NCBI RefSeq assembly: GCF_024622195.1 | Contig: NZ_JANKBI010000011.1 | Coordinates: 1 to 64,000 of the forward strand | Direction of reading: 5' to 3' | Length of the DNA: 64,000 nucleotides | Source of the DNA: Murimonas intestini | GTDB lineage: Bacteria > Bacillota > Clostridia > Lachnospirales > Lachnospiraceae | Shown: positions 43,530-52,115 of the stretch, piece after piece | How positions within the stretch are numbered: position 1 is the first letter of the stretch | Layout of the letters: each line of letters opens with the position of its first letter | Position numbers and translations under genes: made by a program | The notes under the pieces: model-generated | Seen by the model: the letters and a program-made list of their open reading frames with translations, nothing else | The model's database searches: none | What the model was told of the DNA's origin: nothing

Positions 43530-44855
43530 ATGGAACAGCTCTCACTTTTTGATAACAGGGAATTATCCAATCCTCTGGCCAGCCGCCTGAGGCCTCAGAC
43601 TCTTTCTGACTTTGTTGGGCAGGAGCATCTTCTGGGTCCCGGCATGCTGCTGCGGCAGCTGATTGAACAGGATAAGATCTCCTCCATGATATTCTGGGGC
43701 CCTCCCGGCGTGGGAAAGACCACCCTGGCCAGAATCATTGCCGGACACACACACGCGGGGTTTGTGGATTTCAGCGCTGTGACCAGCGGGATCAAAGAGA
43801 TCAAGACAGTCATGGCCCAGGCTGAGGAAAACAGGAAGCTTGGACAGCGCACCCTGCTTTTTGTGGATGAGATACACCGCTTTAACAAAGCACAGCAGGA
43901 TGCTTTTCTTCCTTATGTAGAAAAAGGCAGCATTCTTCTTATTGGCGCTACTACGGAAAATCCTTCCTTTGAGATCAACGCCGCCCTTCTGTCCAGGTGC
44001 AAGGTATTCGTCTTAAAGCCTCTGTCCACGGAAAATCTTTTAACCCTGCTTTGCCATGCCATTGATTCTCCCAAGGGGTTTGGGGGCCAGAATATCATTA
44101 TTACCCGCAACCAGCTTGAAATGATAGCCTCCTTTGCCAACGGGGATGCCAGGACTGCTCTGAACACTCTTGAGATGGCAGTCTTAAACGGAGAATTCAG
44201 TGAGAATGGGACACTGGTCACTGACAAAATTCTGGAGCAGTGCCTGAGCAGGAAGACTCTTCTGTACGATAAAAATGGCGAGGAGCACTATAACCTGATT
44301 TCCGCCCTGCACAAATCTATGAGGAACAGCGACCCCGATGCCGCCGTCTACTGGCTGGCCAGAATGCTGGAGGCTGGTGAGGACCCGCTGTATATAGCCA
44401 GAAGACTTATACGTTTTGCAAGTGAAGATATTGGGATGGCTGACAGCCAGGCGCTTCAGGTTGCCGTGTCCGTCTATCAGGCCTGTCATTTTCTTGGTAT
44501 GCCTGAATGCAATGTTCACCTTACCCATGCCGTCGTCTATCTCTCCACAGCTCCCAGGTCCAATGCGCTTTATAAGGCATATGAGCACGCAAAGACAGAT
44601 GCTGTGGAAACCCTGGCGGAGCCTGTTCCCCTTATCCTGCGCAATGCCCCCACAGGCCTTATGAAGGAACTGCACTACGGGGAAGGCTATCAGTATGCCC
44701 ATGATACGGAAGAAAAGCTCACACATATGGAATGCCTGCCCGAGTCAATGGCAGGCAGGAAATATTACCAGCCGACTGAGGAAGGCGCTGAGGCCGCTGT
44801 AAAAGACCGGCTTAAAAAGATAGAAGAATGGAAGTATCCACAAAAGAAGCTGTAA
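43530..44855 (+). CDS. rarA: Replication-associated recombination protein A
   Basis: A 441-residue AAA+ ATPase of the RarA/MgsA/WRNIP1 family that acts at stalled replication forks. Walker A GPPGVGKTTLARIIAG (about residues 48-63), Walker B FVDEIHRFNKAQQD (about 112-125), sensor TTENPSFEIN and the C-terminal helical and tetramerisation region (RNAPTGLMKELHYGEGYQYAHD) are present. I start at the ATG at 43530 (MEQLSLFDNRE) after GAGG because family members begin with a similar LFD motif; an in-frame ATG at 43509 lacks a ribosome site. Confidence 0.95.
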   Translation: MEQLSLFDNRELSNPLASRLRPQTLSDFVGQEHLLGPGMLLRQLIEQDKISSMIFWGPPGVGKTTLARIIAGHTHAGFVDFSAVTSGIKEIKTVMAQAEENRKLGQRTLLFVDEIHRFNKAQQDAFLPYVEKGSILLIGATTENPSFEINAALLSRCKVFVLKPLSTENLLTLLCHAIDSPKGFGGQNIIITRNQLEMIASFANGDARTALNTLEMAVLNGEFSENGTLVTDKILEQCLSRKTLLYDKNGEEHYNLISALHKSMRNSDPDAAVYWLARMLEAGEDPLYIARRLIRFASEDIGMADSQALQVAVSVYQACHFLGMPECNVHLTHAVVYLSTAPRSNALYKAYEHAKTDAVETLAEPVPLILRNAPTGLMKELHYGEGYQYAHDTEEKLTHMECLPESMAGRKYYQPTEEGAEAAVKDRLKKIEEWKYPQKKL

Positions 44856-44926
44856 ACAGCAGTGAGGAAGCTGCCGGTGAAGATGCTATGATCGGTAACG
44901 AACCGATACGTTGATTCATCTGTCAG

Positions 44927-44968
44927 CCTGCCGCATCTTGTCTGGCTCTTCCGGCAGATGCGGGCAGG
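44927..44968. terminator. Hairpin after rarA
   Basis: CCTGCCGCATCT (44927-44938) pairs with AGATGCGGGCAGG (44956-44968) apart from one bulge, around a 17-base loop. No T run follows directly, so termination is plausible but not certain. The 260 bp from 44856 to 45133 hold no gene; a later AT-rich hairpin (AATTAATT around 45020-45042, then T6) may share the role. Confidence 0.45.
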
Positions 44969-45064
44969 GCCGGCAAAATGAACTGCTCAGTGAACTAATA
45001 AACTCCAATGAACTTAGTGAATTAATTTGATTGAATTAATTTTTTGTTTTTTTCAAAAAAGTGC

Positions 45065-45093
45065 TTGCAATTTGTTCCCTGTTATGATATATT
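45065..45093 (+). promoter_or_regulatory. tRNA-Glu promoter
   Basis: TTGCAA (45065-45070) and TATATT (45088-45093) are 17 bp apart. An inverted repeat GAGTCA/TGACTC (45104-45119) lies between the promoter and the tRNA. Confidence 0.65.
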
Positions 45094-45133
45094 AAACGTC
45101 GTTGAGTCACTTTTGACTCAGAAGGAAAAATAT

Positions 45134-45205
45134 GGCTCCTTGGTCAAGCGGTTAAGACATCGCCCTTTCACGGCGGTAACACGGGTTCGATTCCCGTAGG
45201 AGTCA
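45134..45205 (+). tRNA. tRNA-Glu (anticodon TTC)
   Basis: A 72-base cloverleaf: acceptor GGCTCCT/AGGAGTC, D arm with GGTCAAGCGGTTAAGAC, anticodon loop CTTTCAC (TTC) and T loop GGTTCGATTCC. The discriminator is A, and CCA is not encoded. Confidence 0.97.
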
Positions 45206-45264
45206 TTTCATAGAAAACTTCAGATTTTGTCGATAAGTTTTTCTATGAAGTGAGAGATAAAGAC

Positions 45265-45293
45265 TTGACGTCTTGTTACTCTTTTGCTATAAT
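45265..45293 (+). promoter_or_regulatory. tRNA-Cys promoter
   Basis: TTGACG (45265-45270) and TATAAT (45288-45293) are separated by 17 bp, 13 bp before the tRNA. The tRNAs Glu and Cys therefore have separate promoters. Confidence 0.8.
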
Positions 45294-45306
45294 AAAATAG
45301 CTGTAA

Positions 45307-45377
45307 GGCGACATAGCCAAGTGGTAAGGCATGGGTCTGCAACACCCTGATCACCAGTTCAAATCTGGTTGTCGCCT
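45307..45377 (+). tRNA. tRNA-Cys (anticodon GCA)
   Basis: A 71-base cloverleaf: acceptor GGCGACA/TGTCGCC with discriminator T, anticodon loop TCTGCAA (GCA), and T loop AGTTCAAATCT. The discriminator U is the cysteine identity element. Confidence 0.97.
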
Positions 45378-45382
45378 CTTAA

Positions 45383-45414
45383 AATCCAGGAATGCAAATT
45401 CCTGGATTTTTTTA
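45383..45414 (+). terminator. Terminator after tRNA-Cys
   Basis: AATCCAGGAA (45383-45392) pairs with TTCCTGGATT (45399-45408) around a 6-base loop and is followed by a T run to 45413. Confidence 0.9.
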
Positions 45415-45551
45415 TTTCCGCAGGCAGCGGGCCAAGCGGCCATGCATGCATGAGGACAGATTTGCAGGTAAACTGCAGAAATTTATGATTAAATTACAGC
45501 TATAACATTTACAATGGATTTCAGCATCTAAGATGCAGGAGGATTAAAAAT

Positions 45552-46136
45552 ATGACTGAGCGTGAAAAAATGTTAGCCGGTGAACTATATGATTGCGGGG
45601 ATCATGAATTATTGTCTCAATGGCATAAAGCTAAAAACCTTGTGCGTGATTATAACAGGACAGATTCAGAGGATTTTGCCGAAAAAGACAGGATCCTGAA
45701 TGAACTGCTGGGCGGACGGGGGAGTAATCTTTGGATCACAGCGCCATTTTTTGTGGACTATGGAAACAACATATTCTTTGGAAATAACTGTGAAGTTAAT
45801 ATGAATTGTACATTTTTGGACGATAATAAGATAGTCATAGGTGACAATGCCCTGATAGCACCTAATGTGCAGATCTACACGGCATTTCATCCCACAAATG
45901 CAAAAGAAAGGTTCGGAGAGCCAAAAGAAGACGGCTCCTTCGAATTCTGCAAAACTCAGACTGCGCCAGTTATAATAGGAAACAATGTCTGGATAGGAGG
46001 AGGGGCAATTATTATGCCCGGAGTGACAATCGGCGACAATGTGGTAATTGGGGCCGGAAGTGTCGTGACAAAGGATATTCCTTCAGACAAAGTCGCCTGC
46101 GGTGTACCCTGCAGAATAATCAGGGATAATAACTGA
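45552..46136 (+). CDS. Maltose/galactoside O-acetyltransferase-like enzyme
   Basis: A 194-residue left-handed beta-helix acetyltransferase. An N-terminal Mac domain (TEREKMLAGELYDCGDHELL) is followed by hexapeptide repeats (VIIGNNVWIGGGAIIMPGVT; IGDNVVIGAGSVVTKDIP) and the C-terminal GVPCRII. The catalytic histidine lies in QIYTAFHPTNAKER. It transfers acetyl from acetyl-CoA to a sugar hydroxyl, often as detoxification. AGGAGG precedes the ATG. It ends 10 bp before the promoter of the TipA-like regulator. Confidence 0.92.
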   Translation: MTEREKMLAGELYDCGDHELLSQWHKAKNLVRDYNRTDSEDFAEKDRILNELLGGRGSNLWITAPFFVDYGNNIFFGNNCEVNMNCTFLDDNKIVIGDNALIAPNVQIYTAFHPTNAKERFGEPKEDGSFEFCKTQTAPVIIGNNVWIGGGAIIMPGVTIGDNVVIGAGSVVTKDIPSDKVACGVPCRIIRDNN

Positions 46137-46145
46137 CAAAAAGTA

Positions 46146-46176
46146 TTGACCCTCACGGAACGTCATAGGTTAAAAT
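46146..46176 (+). promoter_or_regulatory. MerR-type promoter with 19-bp spacer
   Basis: TTGACC (46146-46151) and TAAAAT (46171-46176) are separated by 19 bp containing a dyad-like CTCACGGAACGTCATAG. The long spacer with central dyad is the hallmark of promoters activated by MerR-family proteins, and the TipA-like MerR gene follows. Confidence 0.7.
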
Positions 46177-46180
46177 AAAA

Positions 46181-46205
46181 TTACTGGTCACGGAGTGACC
46201 AGTAA
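46181..46205. repeat. Perfect 11-bp hairpin
   Basis: TTACTGGTCAC (46181-46191) and GTGACCAGTAA (46195-46205) pair perfectly around GGA. It lies between the MerR-type promoter and the dispersed repeat copy, in the leader of the regulator gene; without a T run it is not a classic terminator. Confidence 0.75.
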
Positions 46206-46212
46206 CACGCTT

Positions 46213-46316
46213 CGCGATGCACAGAAACGGCCAAAAGCGCCGTTTCGCGCTGCAGCCCTCGGGATTTTCGTGCAAAATACGCGCGAAAACACCTCGCGGG
46301 ACGGTGACATGCGAAG
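46213..46316 (+). repeat. Dispersed structured repeat, copy 2
   Basis: Aligns with the reverse complement of 33006-33110 over about 104 bp, with the two internal hairpins conserved and most differences being compensatory or in loops. It occupies the 5' leader of the TipA-like regulator gene, ending 25 bp before its ATG. Confidence 0.85.
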
Positions 46317-46341
46317 TCATCAGGGGCAGGAGGTCTTATAT

Positions 46342-47190
46342 ATGAGGACAGTGAAGGAAATATCAAAACTGACAGGTATCAGCGTGCGCACGCTCCACTA
46401 CTATGACGAAATCGGGCTGTTGAAGCCCACTAAAAAAAGTGATGCGGGTTACCGGCTTTATGACGATAAGGCATTGGAAACATTGCGTCAGATTTTATTT
46501 TTCCGCGAATTTGATATTTCATTAAAAGATATTAAAACTGTGATGGATAGTCCGGCTCTTGACAGAGATAAAATACTACAGATGCAGCGCAAAATGCTGA
46601 TAAGCAAGAAGGAGCGCATAGAACGCCTGCTTGCCAGCATTGACGATATCCTGAAGGGAGGAAACAAAATGGATTTTGAAGTATTTAATAAATCCGAACT
46701 GGAAGAGCTTTGCCAGGCTTCAATCGATCATATGACGGATCTTATGCAGGAATGTATTATTAAAGAATTTGGCGGGATTGAACAGTGGAAACAGCACTAT
46801 ATAGAACGTGCCTCAAAGGAGGACATGCAGAAAGGCTACCAAAAAGTAATAGAATGGTATGGAGGTAAAGAAAGCTACTTAAAAGCAGCCACCAATCCCC
46901 CCAGCCCGGAGGCTGCCAAGGAATGTGAAAGACAGGTTGAAGAGCTACTGGAAAAGCTGATTGCAAAAAGGGATTATCCGCCCGATTCTCTTTGCGTGAA
47001 AGAACTGATCAGGGAATATGCCCTTCTGCTGAAGGAGTTTACACATGTTAAAGACGAGGAAGGAGTCATGCTGTCCACTGCATCCAGCTACCGGGATGAG
47101 AGATTTAGATCATCCCTGGATCAGCGGTACGGCAAGGGAGCCTCTGAATTTTTTGCACAGGCTATTGAGACATATTATAAGGAACATTAA
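46342..47190 (+). CDS. MerR-family regulator with TipAS domain
   Basis: A 282-residue TipA-like regulator. Residues 1-70 form the MerR winged helix (VKEISKLTGISVRTLHYYDE, then RLYDDKALETLRQILFFREF). A coiled dimer helix (about 75-110) leads to a C-terminal helical TipAS-like ligand domain (about 125-280; CQASIDHMTDLMQECI, VLLSTASSYRDERFR-type ending). TipA proteins bind antibiotics and activate their own promoter. I start at 46342 behind AGGAGG; the 49-codon extension upstream reads through a repeat. The 19-bp-spaced promoter upstream fits autoregulation. Confidence 0.88.
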   Translation: MRTVKEISKLTGISVRTLHYYDEIGLLKPTKKSDAGYRLYDDKALETLRQILFFREFDISLKDIKTVMDSPALDRDKILQMQRKMLISKKERIERLLASIDDILKGGNKMDFEVFNKSELEELCQASIDHMTDLMQECIIKEFGGIEQWKQHYIERASKEDMQKGYQKVIEWYGGKESYLKAATNPPSPEAAKECERQVEELLEKLIAKRDYPPDSLCVKELIREYALLLKEFTHVKDEEGVMLSTASSYRDERFRSSLDQRYGKGASEFFAQAIETYYKEH

Positions 47191-47211
47191 AATATAAAAA
47201 CAGTTTTAATG

Positions 47212-47281
47212 GTTCCAGTTCAGACGGGAACTGGAACGTTTAATGCAGGCGGTCACAATTATATGATTGTAGGCCGCCTTT
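47212..47281 (+). terminator. Two hairpins after the TipA-like gene
   Basis: GTTCCAGTTC/GAACTGGAAC (47212-47237) forms a perfect 10-bp stem. A second hairpin with AGGCGG..ACAAT and ATTGT..CCGCCT arms (47247-47279) is followed by TTT. The second looks like the intrinsic terminator. Confidence 0.65.
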
Positions 47282-47353
47282 AACTGTGATAGAATAGTTT
47301 CAGCAAGATGATTCACTCTGTTATACATACCTAAGAAATGGCAGGTAAACAAA

Positions 47354-49276
47354 ATGACGTGGAATATTGCGCCAGAACTTATTTCTCTGGTAATTCTGGG
47401 GATCATATGGATCTATTCCAGAAAAGGCAGCCATCTCCCCTCTCTTAAGAACAGAATGTTCCAGGGATGTCTGATGGTTACTTTTTGTGCAATGCTTTCA
47501 AATGTACTTTCTACTCTTATGATCTATAACACAGATACAGTCCCCCTGCTGCTCACATGGATAGTCACTCAGATCTATTTTATCCTGACCCCGCTGATGG
47601 GAATGGCTTACTTTCTCTACACCGTTTCTGTCATCTATGCAGACAGTCCCAGTCTTAAGAAAATTATCTGGACAGGAATCACACCCGGCTGCCTGTATGC
47701 TGTCATGGTACTGCTGAATCCGGTTACCAGAAATATATTTGACCTGACAGAGGCAAACGGCTATACAAGGGGGCACCTGATCTTTGTCACTTATCTGATC
47801 TTTTATGCCTACTGCGTAGCCAGCATCATAGTTACCCTATGCAATCATAAGAAAATTGAAAAGGAGATCTACCGCATTCTGGCGGCTTTTCCACTGCTTG
47901 CAGTCCTTGTCATAATCATACAGCAGATCTACTCTGATATTATACTGTCTGGTTCTGCTGCCACCTGTGCGCTTCTGATCATTTATCTGCATCTTCAGAA
48001 CAAACAGATCTCCATGGACTACCTGACTAATCTGCCTAACCGGCAGGAGCTGCTGAATATGCTGCATCTGCTTACAAACAAATATCCCGTCCGGGGCTTT
48101 ACCCTGCTGGTAGTTTCCTTAAGGGATTTCCGTCAGGTAAACAATGCCTGCGGACAGCAAAGCGGCGATGCCTTTCTTAAAAGTGTGGGACATTTCTTAA
48201 GTACAATCGGTCCTGCCGGAAATGTATACCGCTTCAGCGGTGATGAATTCGCACTTCTCTTTACTCAGGAGAACAGTGATGAATTAGACAGCTGTGTCTC
48301 TGCCATCCGGGAGCGCATGGCCCTTCCCTGGCAGATCAATGACTACCGTTTTCTGATCCGGGCTGTTATGGGGATCATACGAAGCGCCGACTGCGATGGT
48401 TCTATTGAAAATACCATCGGTGGAATTGAATACGCAGTCTCACAGGCAAAATCAGGCAAATATGGCCGGGTCTGTTACTGTGATAAGGAAATGCTGGAAA
48501 AGCGTGAACGTAAGCACAAAGTGATACGCATCCTGAAGGATAAGCTGGCTGACAAAAGCTTTGAGATGTACTACCAGCCAATCTATTCTATCGAGACAGG
48601 TAAATTTCAGTATGCTGAATCTCTGATGCGCATAAACGACACTCCCATCGGTCCCATTTATCCTTCTGAATTTATTCCTGTTGCCGAGGAGACAGGGCTT
48701 ATTATAGAAATCACTTATGTGATACTGGATAAAGTATGTAAGTTTATAAACAGGCTGCGCGATCTTGGTATTCAGATTGACTCCATACACGTGAATTTCT
48801 CTGCCATTCAATTTTCCCAGCAGGATCTGAGCAAAAAAGTGCTTGAAATCATAGAAAGCAACAATACTCCCATGCCTGCTGTCAAAATCGAGTTCACTGA
48901 GAGTACTCTTGCGGAAAATCCTACTGTGGTTGCCGAATTTGCCGAAGAGATGAAAAGCTATGGCATTATGATGGGGCTTGATGATTTCGGTACAGGATAT
49001 TCTAATATTGCTACAGTTATCAATATTCCATTCGGAACCCTCAAGCTGGACAGGAGTCTTGTACAGGCCTCTATTAAAAACCCCACTTCTGCCCTTGCCG
49101 TCAAAAACCTGGTCAGGGCCTTCAAAGATTTGAATATGAAGGTCGTTGCAGAAGGGGTAGAGACTGAAGAACAAAGGCAGCTTGTTGAAGAATTTGGTGT
49201 AGACCAGATCCAGGGCTTCTATTATTCAAAACCACTGTCTGAGACAGAGATGGCAGAATTTATGAGAAACCATTGA
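47354..49276 (+). CDS. Membrane GGDEF-EAL cyclic di-GMP protein
   Basis: A 640-residue protein with seven or so membrane helices in residues 1-210, a GGDEF domain (about 215-370) and an EAL domain (about 390-635). The cyclase motif reads SGDEF (about 294-298), an accepted variant; no RxxD inhibitory site precedes it. In the EAL domain the signature reads ESL (about 420), and DDFGTGYS, VAEGVE and QIQGFYYSKP are intact, so both making and breaking cyclic di-GMP look possible. The likely link in this window is control of type IV pili via the MshEN domain of PilB; this is inference. Confidence 0.9.
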   Translation: MTWNIAPELISLVILGIIWIYSRKGSHLPSLKNRMFQGCLMVTFCAMLSNVLSTLMIYNTDTVPLLLTWIVTQIYFILTPLMGMAYFLYTVSVIYADSPSLKKIIWTGITPGCLYAVMVLLNPVTRNIFDLTEANGYTRGHLIFVTYLIFYAYCVASIIVTLCNHKKIEKEIYRILAAFPLLAVLVIIIQQIYSDIILSGSAATCALLIIYLHLQNKQISMDYLTNLPNRQELLNMLHLLTNKYPVRGFTLLVVSLRDFRQVNNACGQQSGDAFLKSVGHFLSTIGPAGNVYRFSGDEFALLFTQENSDELDSCVSAIRERMALPWQINDYRFLIRAVMGIIRSADCDGSIENTIGGIEYAVSQAKSGKYGRVCYCDKEMLEKRERKHKVIRILKDKLADKSFEMYYQPIYSIETGKFQYAESLMRINDTPIGPIYPSEFIPVAEETGLIIEITYVILDKVCKFINRLRDLGIQIDSIHVNFSAIQFSQQDLSKKVLEIIESNNTPMPAVKIEFTESTLAENPTVVAEFAEEMKSYGIMMGLDDFGTGYSNIATVINIPFGTLKLDRSLVQASIKNPTSALAVKNLVRAFKDLNMKVVAEGVETEEQRQLVEEFGVDQIQGFYYSKPLSETEMAEFMRNH

Positions 49277-49285
49277 CGGCCATGC

Positions 49286-49311
49286 ATCTCATGCAACTAA
49301 CAGCATGAGAT
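49286..49311. terminator. Hairpin between GGDEF-EAL and AraC genes
   Basis: ATCTCATGC (49286-49294) pairs perfectly with GCATGAGAT (49303-49311) around eight bases, between two convergent genes. No T run on either side, so bidirectional termination is only likely. Confidence 0.5.
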
Positions 49312-50108
49312 CATCTGCCCGCATATGACGTGTGCAGTTTCAGTTCAGCCTGATACTGAAGAGGCGTCATTCCCATCTCTTTCTTGAAGCTGTTGCAGAA
49401 TGAGGCCGCATCCCTGAATCCACAGGAGTACGCCGTCTCTGTAACTGTATGCCCGCCCTCTGAGAGCATCTGAAGCGCCTGCTTCATTCTGAAGCGCTGC
49501 AGATACTGCTTAGGCGGGCATTTTTCTATGTCCATAAAAATCCTGTACAGATATGTCCTGTCTATTCCTATGTATTTTGCCAGGTCACTGATTTTCAGCG
49601 GATATCCATAATTGTTATATATATACCCGACGGCCTTTTCAAAGTACTGCTTCTCATAACCTGCCGCTGATAATTTTCTCTCCTGACCAAACAGCGCCAG
49701 AACCCTGCACAGGCTGCCCATCAGTTCAAGCCTGCTCTCTGAACGCTCAAAGGCCTCTACCAGCTCATATATCCTGGATTCATCTTTTTTTGTAAACCCG
49801 CCTGCTGATACATATCCCCCTTCTGCAAAACAGGTCTGCTCAAGGGCCTCTTCTGCCTCGTACCCGTTAAAGGCCACCCAGGCGTACTCCCACGGTTCCC
49901 TGTCATCCGCCTGATAATATGTGGTTTCCCCCGGATAAATTAAAAATGCCTGTCCCTTCCTCAAAGGAAAAGAACTGTCTCTCGTCTGATAAATTCCTCT
50001 CCCCTCCAGAATCATATGAAGGAGATAATGCTGCCGCACTGCCGGCCCGAAGGCATGTCCGGGAGGACATTTTTCATGGCCTGCGTAGAAAACATTTAGT
50101 GCACTCAT
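49311..50108 (-). CDS. AraC-family regulator, probably of melA
   Basis: A 265-residue regulator with an N-terminal cupin-like sugar-sensing domain (about 1-150; LRKGQAFLIYPGETTYYQAD) and a C-terminal double helix-turn-helix (about 165-260; YPLKISDLAKYIGIDRTYLYRIF, and GFRDAASFCNSFKKEMGMTP). It is divergent from melA across a 195-bp region and probably activates it in response to an alpha-galactoside. The ligand is inferred from the neighbour only. Confidence 0.87.
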   Translation of the reverse strand: MSALNVFYAGHEKCPPGHAFGPAVRQHYLLHMILEGRGIYQTRDSSFPLRKGQAFLIYPGETTYYQADDREPWEYAWVAFNGYEAEEALEQTCFAEGGYVSAGGFTKKDESRIYELVEAFERSESRLELMGSLCRVLALFGQERKLSAAGYEKQYFEKAVGYIYNNYGYPLKISDLAKYIGIDRTYLYRIFMDIEKCPPKQYLQRFRMKQALQMLSEGGHTVTETAYSCGFRDAASFCNSFKKEMGMTPLQYQAELKLHTSYAGR

Positions 50109-50137
50109 ATTGTCTTTGCCCGATCCTTTCTTTTATC

Positions 50138-50164
50138 GTAACTGTTCAGTACCTTCACAGTTAC
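50138..50164. repeat. 27-bp palindromic repeat, copy 1
   Basis: GTAACTGT and ACAGTTAC (8-bp arms) flank an 11-base centre. The same 27 bp with one change (A to G) recur at 52198-52224. This copy lies between the AraC gene and melA. Confidence 0.8.
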
Positions 50165-50221
50165 ATTTTTGGCGGTCCATCTCTCCACCTGCCCAATAGT
50201 TACAACATTTTAACAATTCCC

Positions 50222-50235
50222 TTGAAACATTTCAA
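50222..50235. promoter_or_regulatory. Possible regulator site before melA
   Basis: TTGAAA and TTTCAA form a 14-bp near-perfect palindrome about 70 bp upstream of melA; TTGAAA could also be a -35 box. Weak evidence: only symmetry and position support it. Confidence 0.3.
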
Positions 50236-50303
50236 ATATCCGTCCGCTATGATTTATTATACAATCAGCTCATAAGAACAACAAGCAAAAAGGAGAGAAC
50301 TCT

Positions 50304-51626
50304 ATGATAAAAATCACTTTTATGGGGGCTGGAAGTACTATATTTGCAAGAAATGTCCTGGGCGACTGCATGTGCACCCCCGCACTGTGCGAAAGCGAGA
50401 TAGCCCTCTATGACATCGATAGCAAAAGACTGGCTGACTCTGAGATCATTCTTCAGGCTATCAACAAAAACGTAAATCAGGGGCGGGCTGTTATCAAGAC
50501 TTACCTGGGCACTGCGAACAGAAAAGCTGCACTCCAAAATGCTGACTTTGTAGTAAATGCCATCCAGGTAGGCGGCTATGATCCATGCACGATCACTGAT
50601 TTTGAGATTCCGAAAAAATACGGTCTTCGCCAGACGATTGCTGACACGCTGGGGATCGGCGGCATTATGAGAGGGCTGCGCACCATTCCCATCCTGAGGG
50701 AATTTGCTGCTGATATGGAAGAGGTCTGCCCAAATGCACTCTTCCTCAATTATACAAATCCCATGGCCATCCTCACAGGCTACATGCAGCGTTACACAAA
50801 GATACGCACCGTAGGGCTCTGCCACAGCGTGCAGGTCTGTTCCGAGATGCTTCTGAAGAGCCTGGATATGGAAGACAGGCTGGAGGGGCGCAGGGAACTT
50901 ATCGCCGGTATCAATCACATGGGATGGCTGCTGAAGCTGGAGGATAAAGACGGAAATGACCTCTATCCTGAGATCCGCCGCAGGGCTGCCGAAAAGAATC
51001 TGAAAGAACGCCATACAGATATGGTGCGTTTTGAGTATATCAACCAGTTTGGATATTACTGTACAGAATCCAGCGAGCACAATGCGGAGTATAACCCTTT
51101 ATTCATAAAGTCAAAATATCCGGATATGATTGAACAGTACAACATACCTCTGGATGAATACCCCCGGCGCTGTATCAAACAGATCGCCGAGTGGGATGCC
51201 GAAAAGGCCTCCATTTTAAAAGATGGCAGGATCACCCATGAACGTTCCCACGAATATGCCTCATACATTATGGAAGCTGTCGTATTAAACAAACCCTACA
51301 AGATAGGAGGCAATGTCCTGAATACAGGCCTTATTGACAACCTTCCCTCAGACGCCTGTGTGGAAGTTCCGTGCCTTGTAGACGGAAACGGCATCACCCC
51401 CTGCCATGTGGGACGCCTTCCTGTACAATTAGCTGCCATGAACATGACCAACATCAATCCTCAGCTTCTCACTATCGAGGCGGCAGTCACCAGAGACAGG
51501 AGCCATATCTACCAGGCTGCCATGCTGGATCCTCACACCGCTGCTGAGCTGAATATTGCCGATATCCGCAGTATGTGTGATGAGCTGATCGCAGCCCACG
51601 GCAGCTACATGGCAGATTTCTCCTGA
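50304..51626 (+). CDS. melA: GH4 alpha-galactosidase MelA
   Basis: A 440-residue GH4 glycosidase, an unusual class that needs NAD+ and Mn2+ and works by oxidation-elimination. The NAD site GAGSTIFARNVLGD is at the N-terminus; VGGYDPCTITDFEIPKKYGL, ADTLGIGGIMRGLRTIP, the metal-site LCHSVQ and INHMGWL match MelA (alpha-galactosidase) rather than phospho-glucosidases. It would hydrolyse melibiose or raffinose-type sugars. AAGGAG precedes the ATG. No transporter lies beside it. Confidence 0.93.
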   Translation: MIKITFMGAGSTIFARNVLGDCMCTPALCESEIALYDIDSKRLADSEIILQAINKNVNQGRAVIKTYLGTANRKAALQNADFVVNAIQVGGYDPCTITDFEIPKKYGLRQTIADTLGIGGIMRGLRTIPILREFAADMEEVCPNALFLNYTNPMAILTGYMQRYTKIRTVGLCHSVQVCSEMLLKSLDMEDRLEGRRELIAGINHMGWLLKLEDKDGNDLYPEIRRRAAEKNLKERHTDMVRFEYINQFGYYCTESSEHNAEYNPLFIKSKYPDMIEQYNIPLDEYPRRCIKQIAEWDAEKASILKDGRITHERSHEYASYIMEAVVLNKPYKIGGNVLNTGLIDNLPSDACVEVPCLVDGNGITPCHVGRLPVQLAAMNMTNINPQLLTIEAAVTRDRSHIYQAAMLDPHTAAELNIADIRSMCDELIAAHGSYMADFS

Positions 51627-51641
51627 TAGGAGCAGAACAAT

Positions 51642-52115
51642 ATGGAACATTTTATACGCAGGATGCGGCCTGAAGATTATGACGGAGTTAATATCCTGAT
51701 GACAATTCTGCACGAGGTGCACGCAACCAACCGCCCGGATTTATTTAAACCGGCTCTGGCGCCATATGACTTGGAAGAATTCAGCGGACTGCTGGAGGAC
51801 AGTTCACGTATTGCTTATGTTGCAGAGATGAGCGGCAAGATTGCAGGGCTCTGCATGGCCTCTATTCATTACCCTGCCGAAAATCCCATTACCTATCAGA
51901 TTCCTTACGCCTACATCACAGATCTGTGTGTTCTGCCCTCCTGTCAAAAACAGGGGATAGGAAAAATGCTTTTTACCCACATGGAGGATTTTGTAAAGAG
52001 CCTTGGAATCCGTCAGATCAGCCTGAAGGTGTGGGCCTTTAACAGCAGCGCCCTTTCTTTCTATGAGGATATGGGCTTTTCTCCCCGCAGTTATATTATG
52101 GAAAAGGATCTATGA
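51642..52115 (+). CDS. GNAT-family N-acetyltransferase
   Basis: A 157-residue GNAT enzyme. The acetyl-CoA loop is LPSCQKQGIGKMLFTHMEDF (about residues 105-124, RxxGxGK variant QKQGIGK), preceded by the beta strand YAYITDLCVL and followed by the C-terminal strand FNSSALSFYEDMGFSPRSYI. It follows melA by 15 bp, so the two are probably cotranscribed. Substrate unknown. Confidence 0.9.
   Translation: MEHFIRRMRPEDYDGVNILMTILHEVHATNRPDLFKPALAPYDLEEFSGLLEDSSRIAYVAEMSGKIAGLCMASIHYPAENPITYQIPYAYITDLCVLPSCQKQGIGKMLFTHMEDFVKSLGIRQISLKVWAFNSSALSFYEDMGFSPRSYIMEKDL

Noticed and set aside
45206..45306. A structured RNA between tRNA-Glu and tRNA-Cys (TTTCATAGAAAA and TTTCTATGAA arms)
   Set aside because: The arms look like the processing hairpin or terminator of tRNA-Glu rather than a separate RNA.
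46195..46341. Extended N-terminus of the TipA-like regulator
   Set aside because: These codons read through the dispersed repeat, and the proper MerR start with AGGAGG is at 46342.
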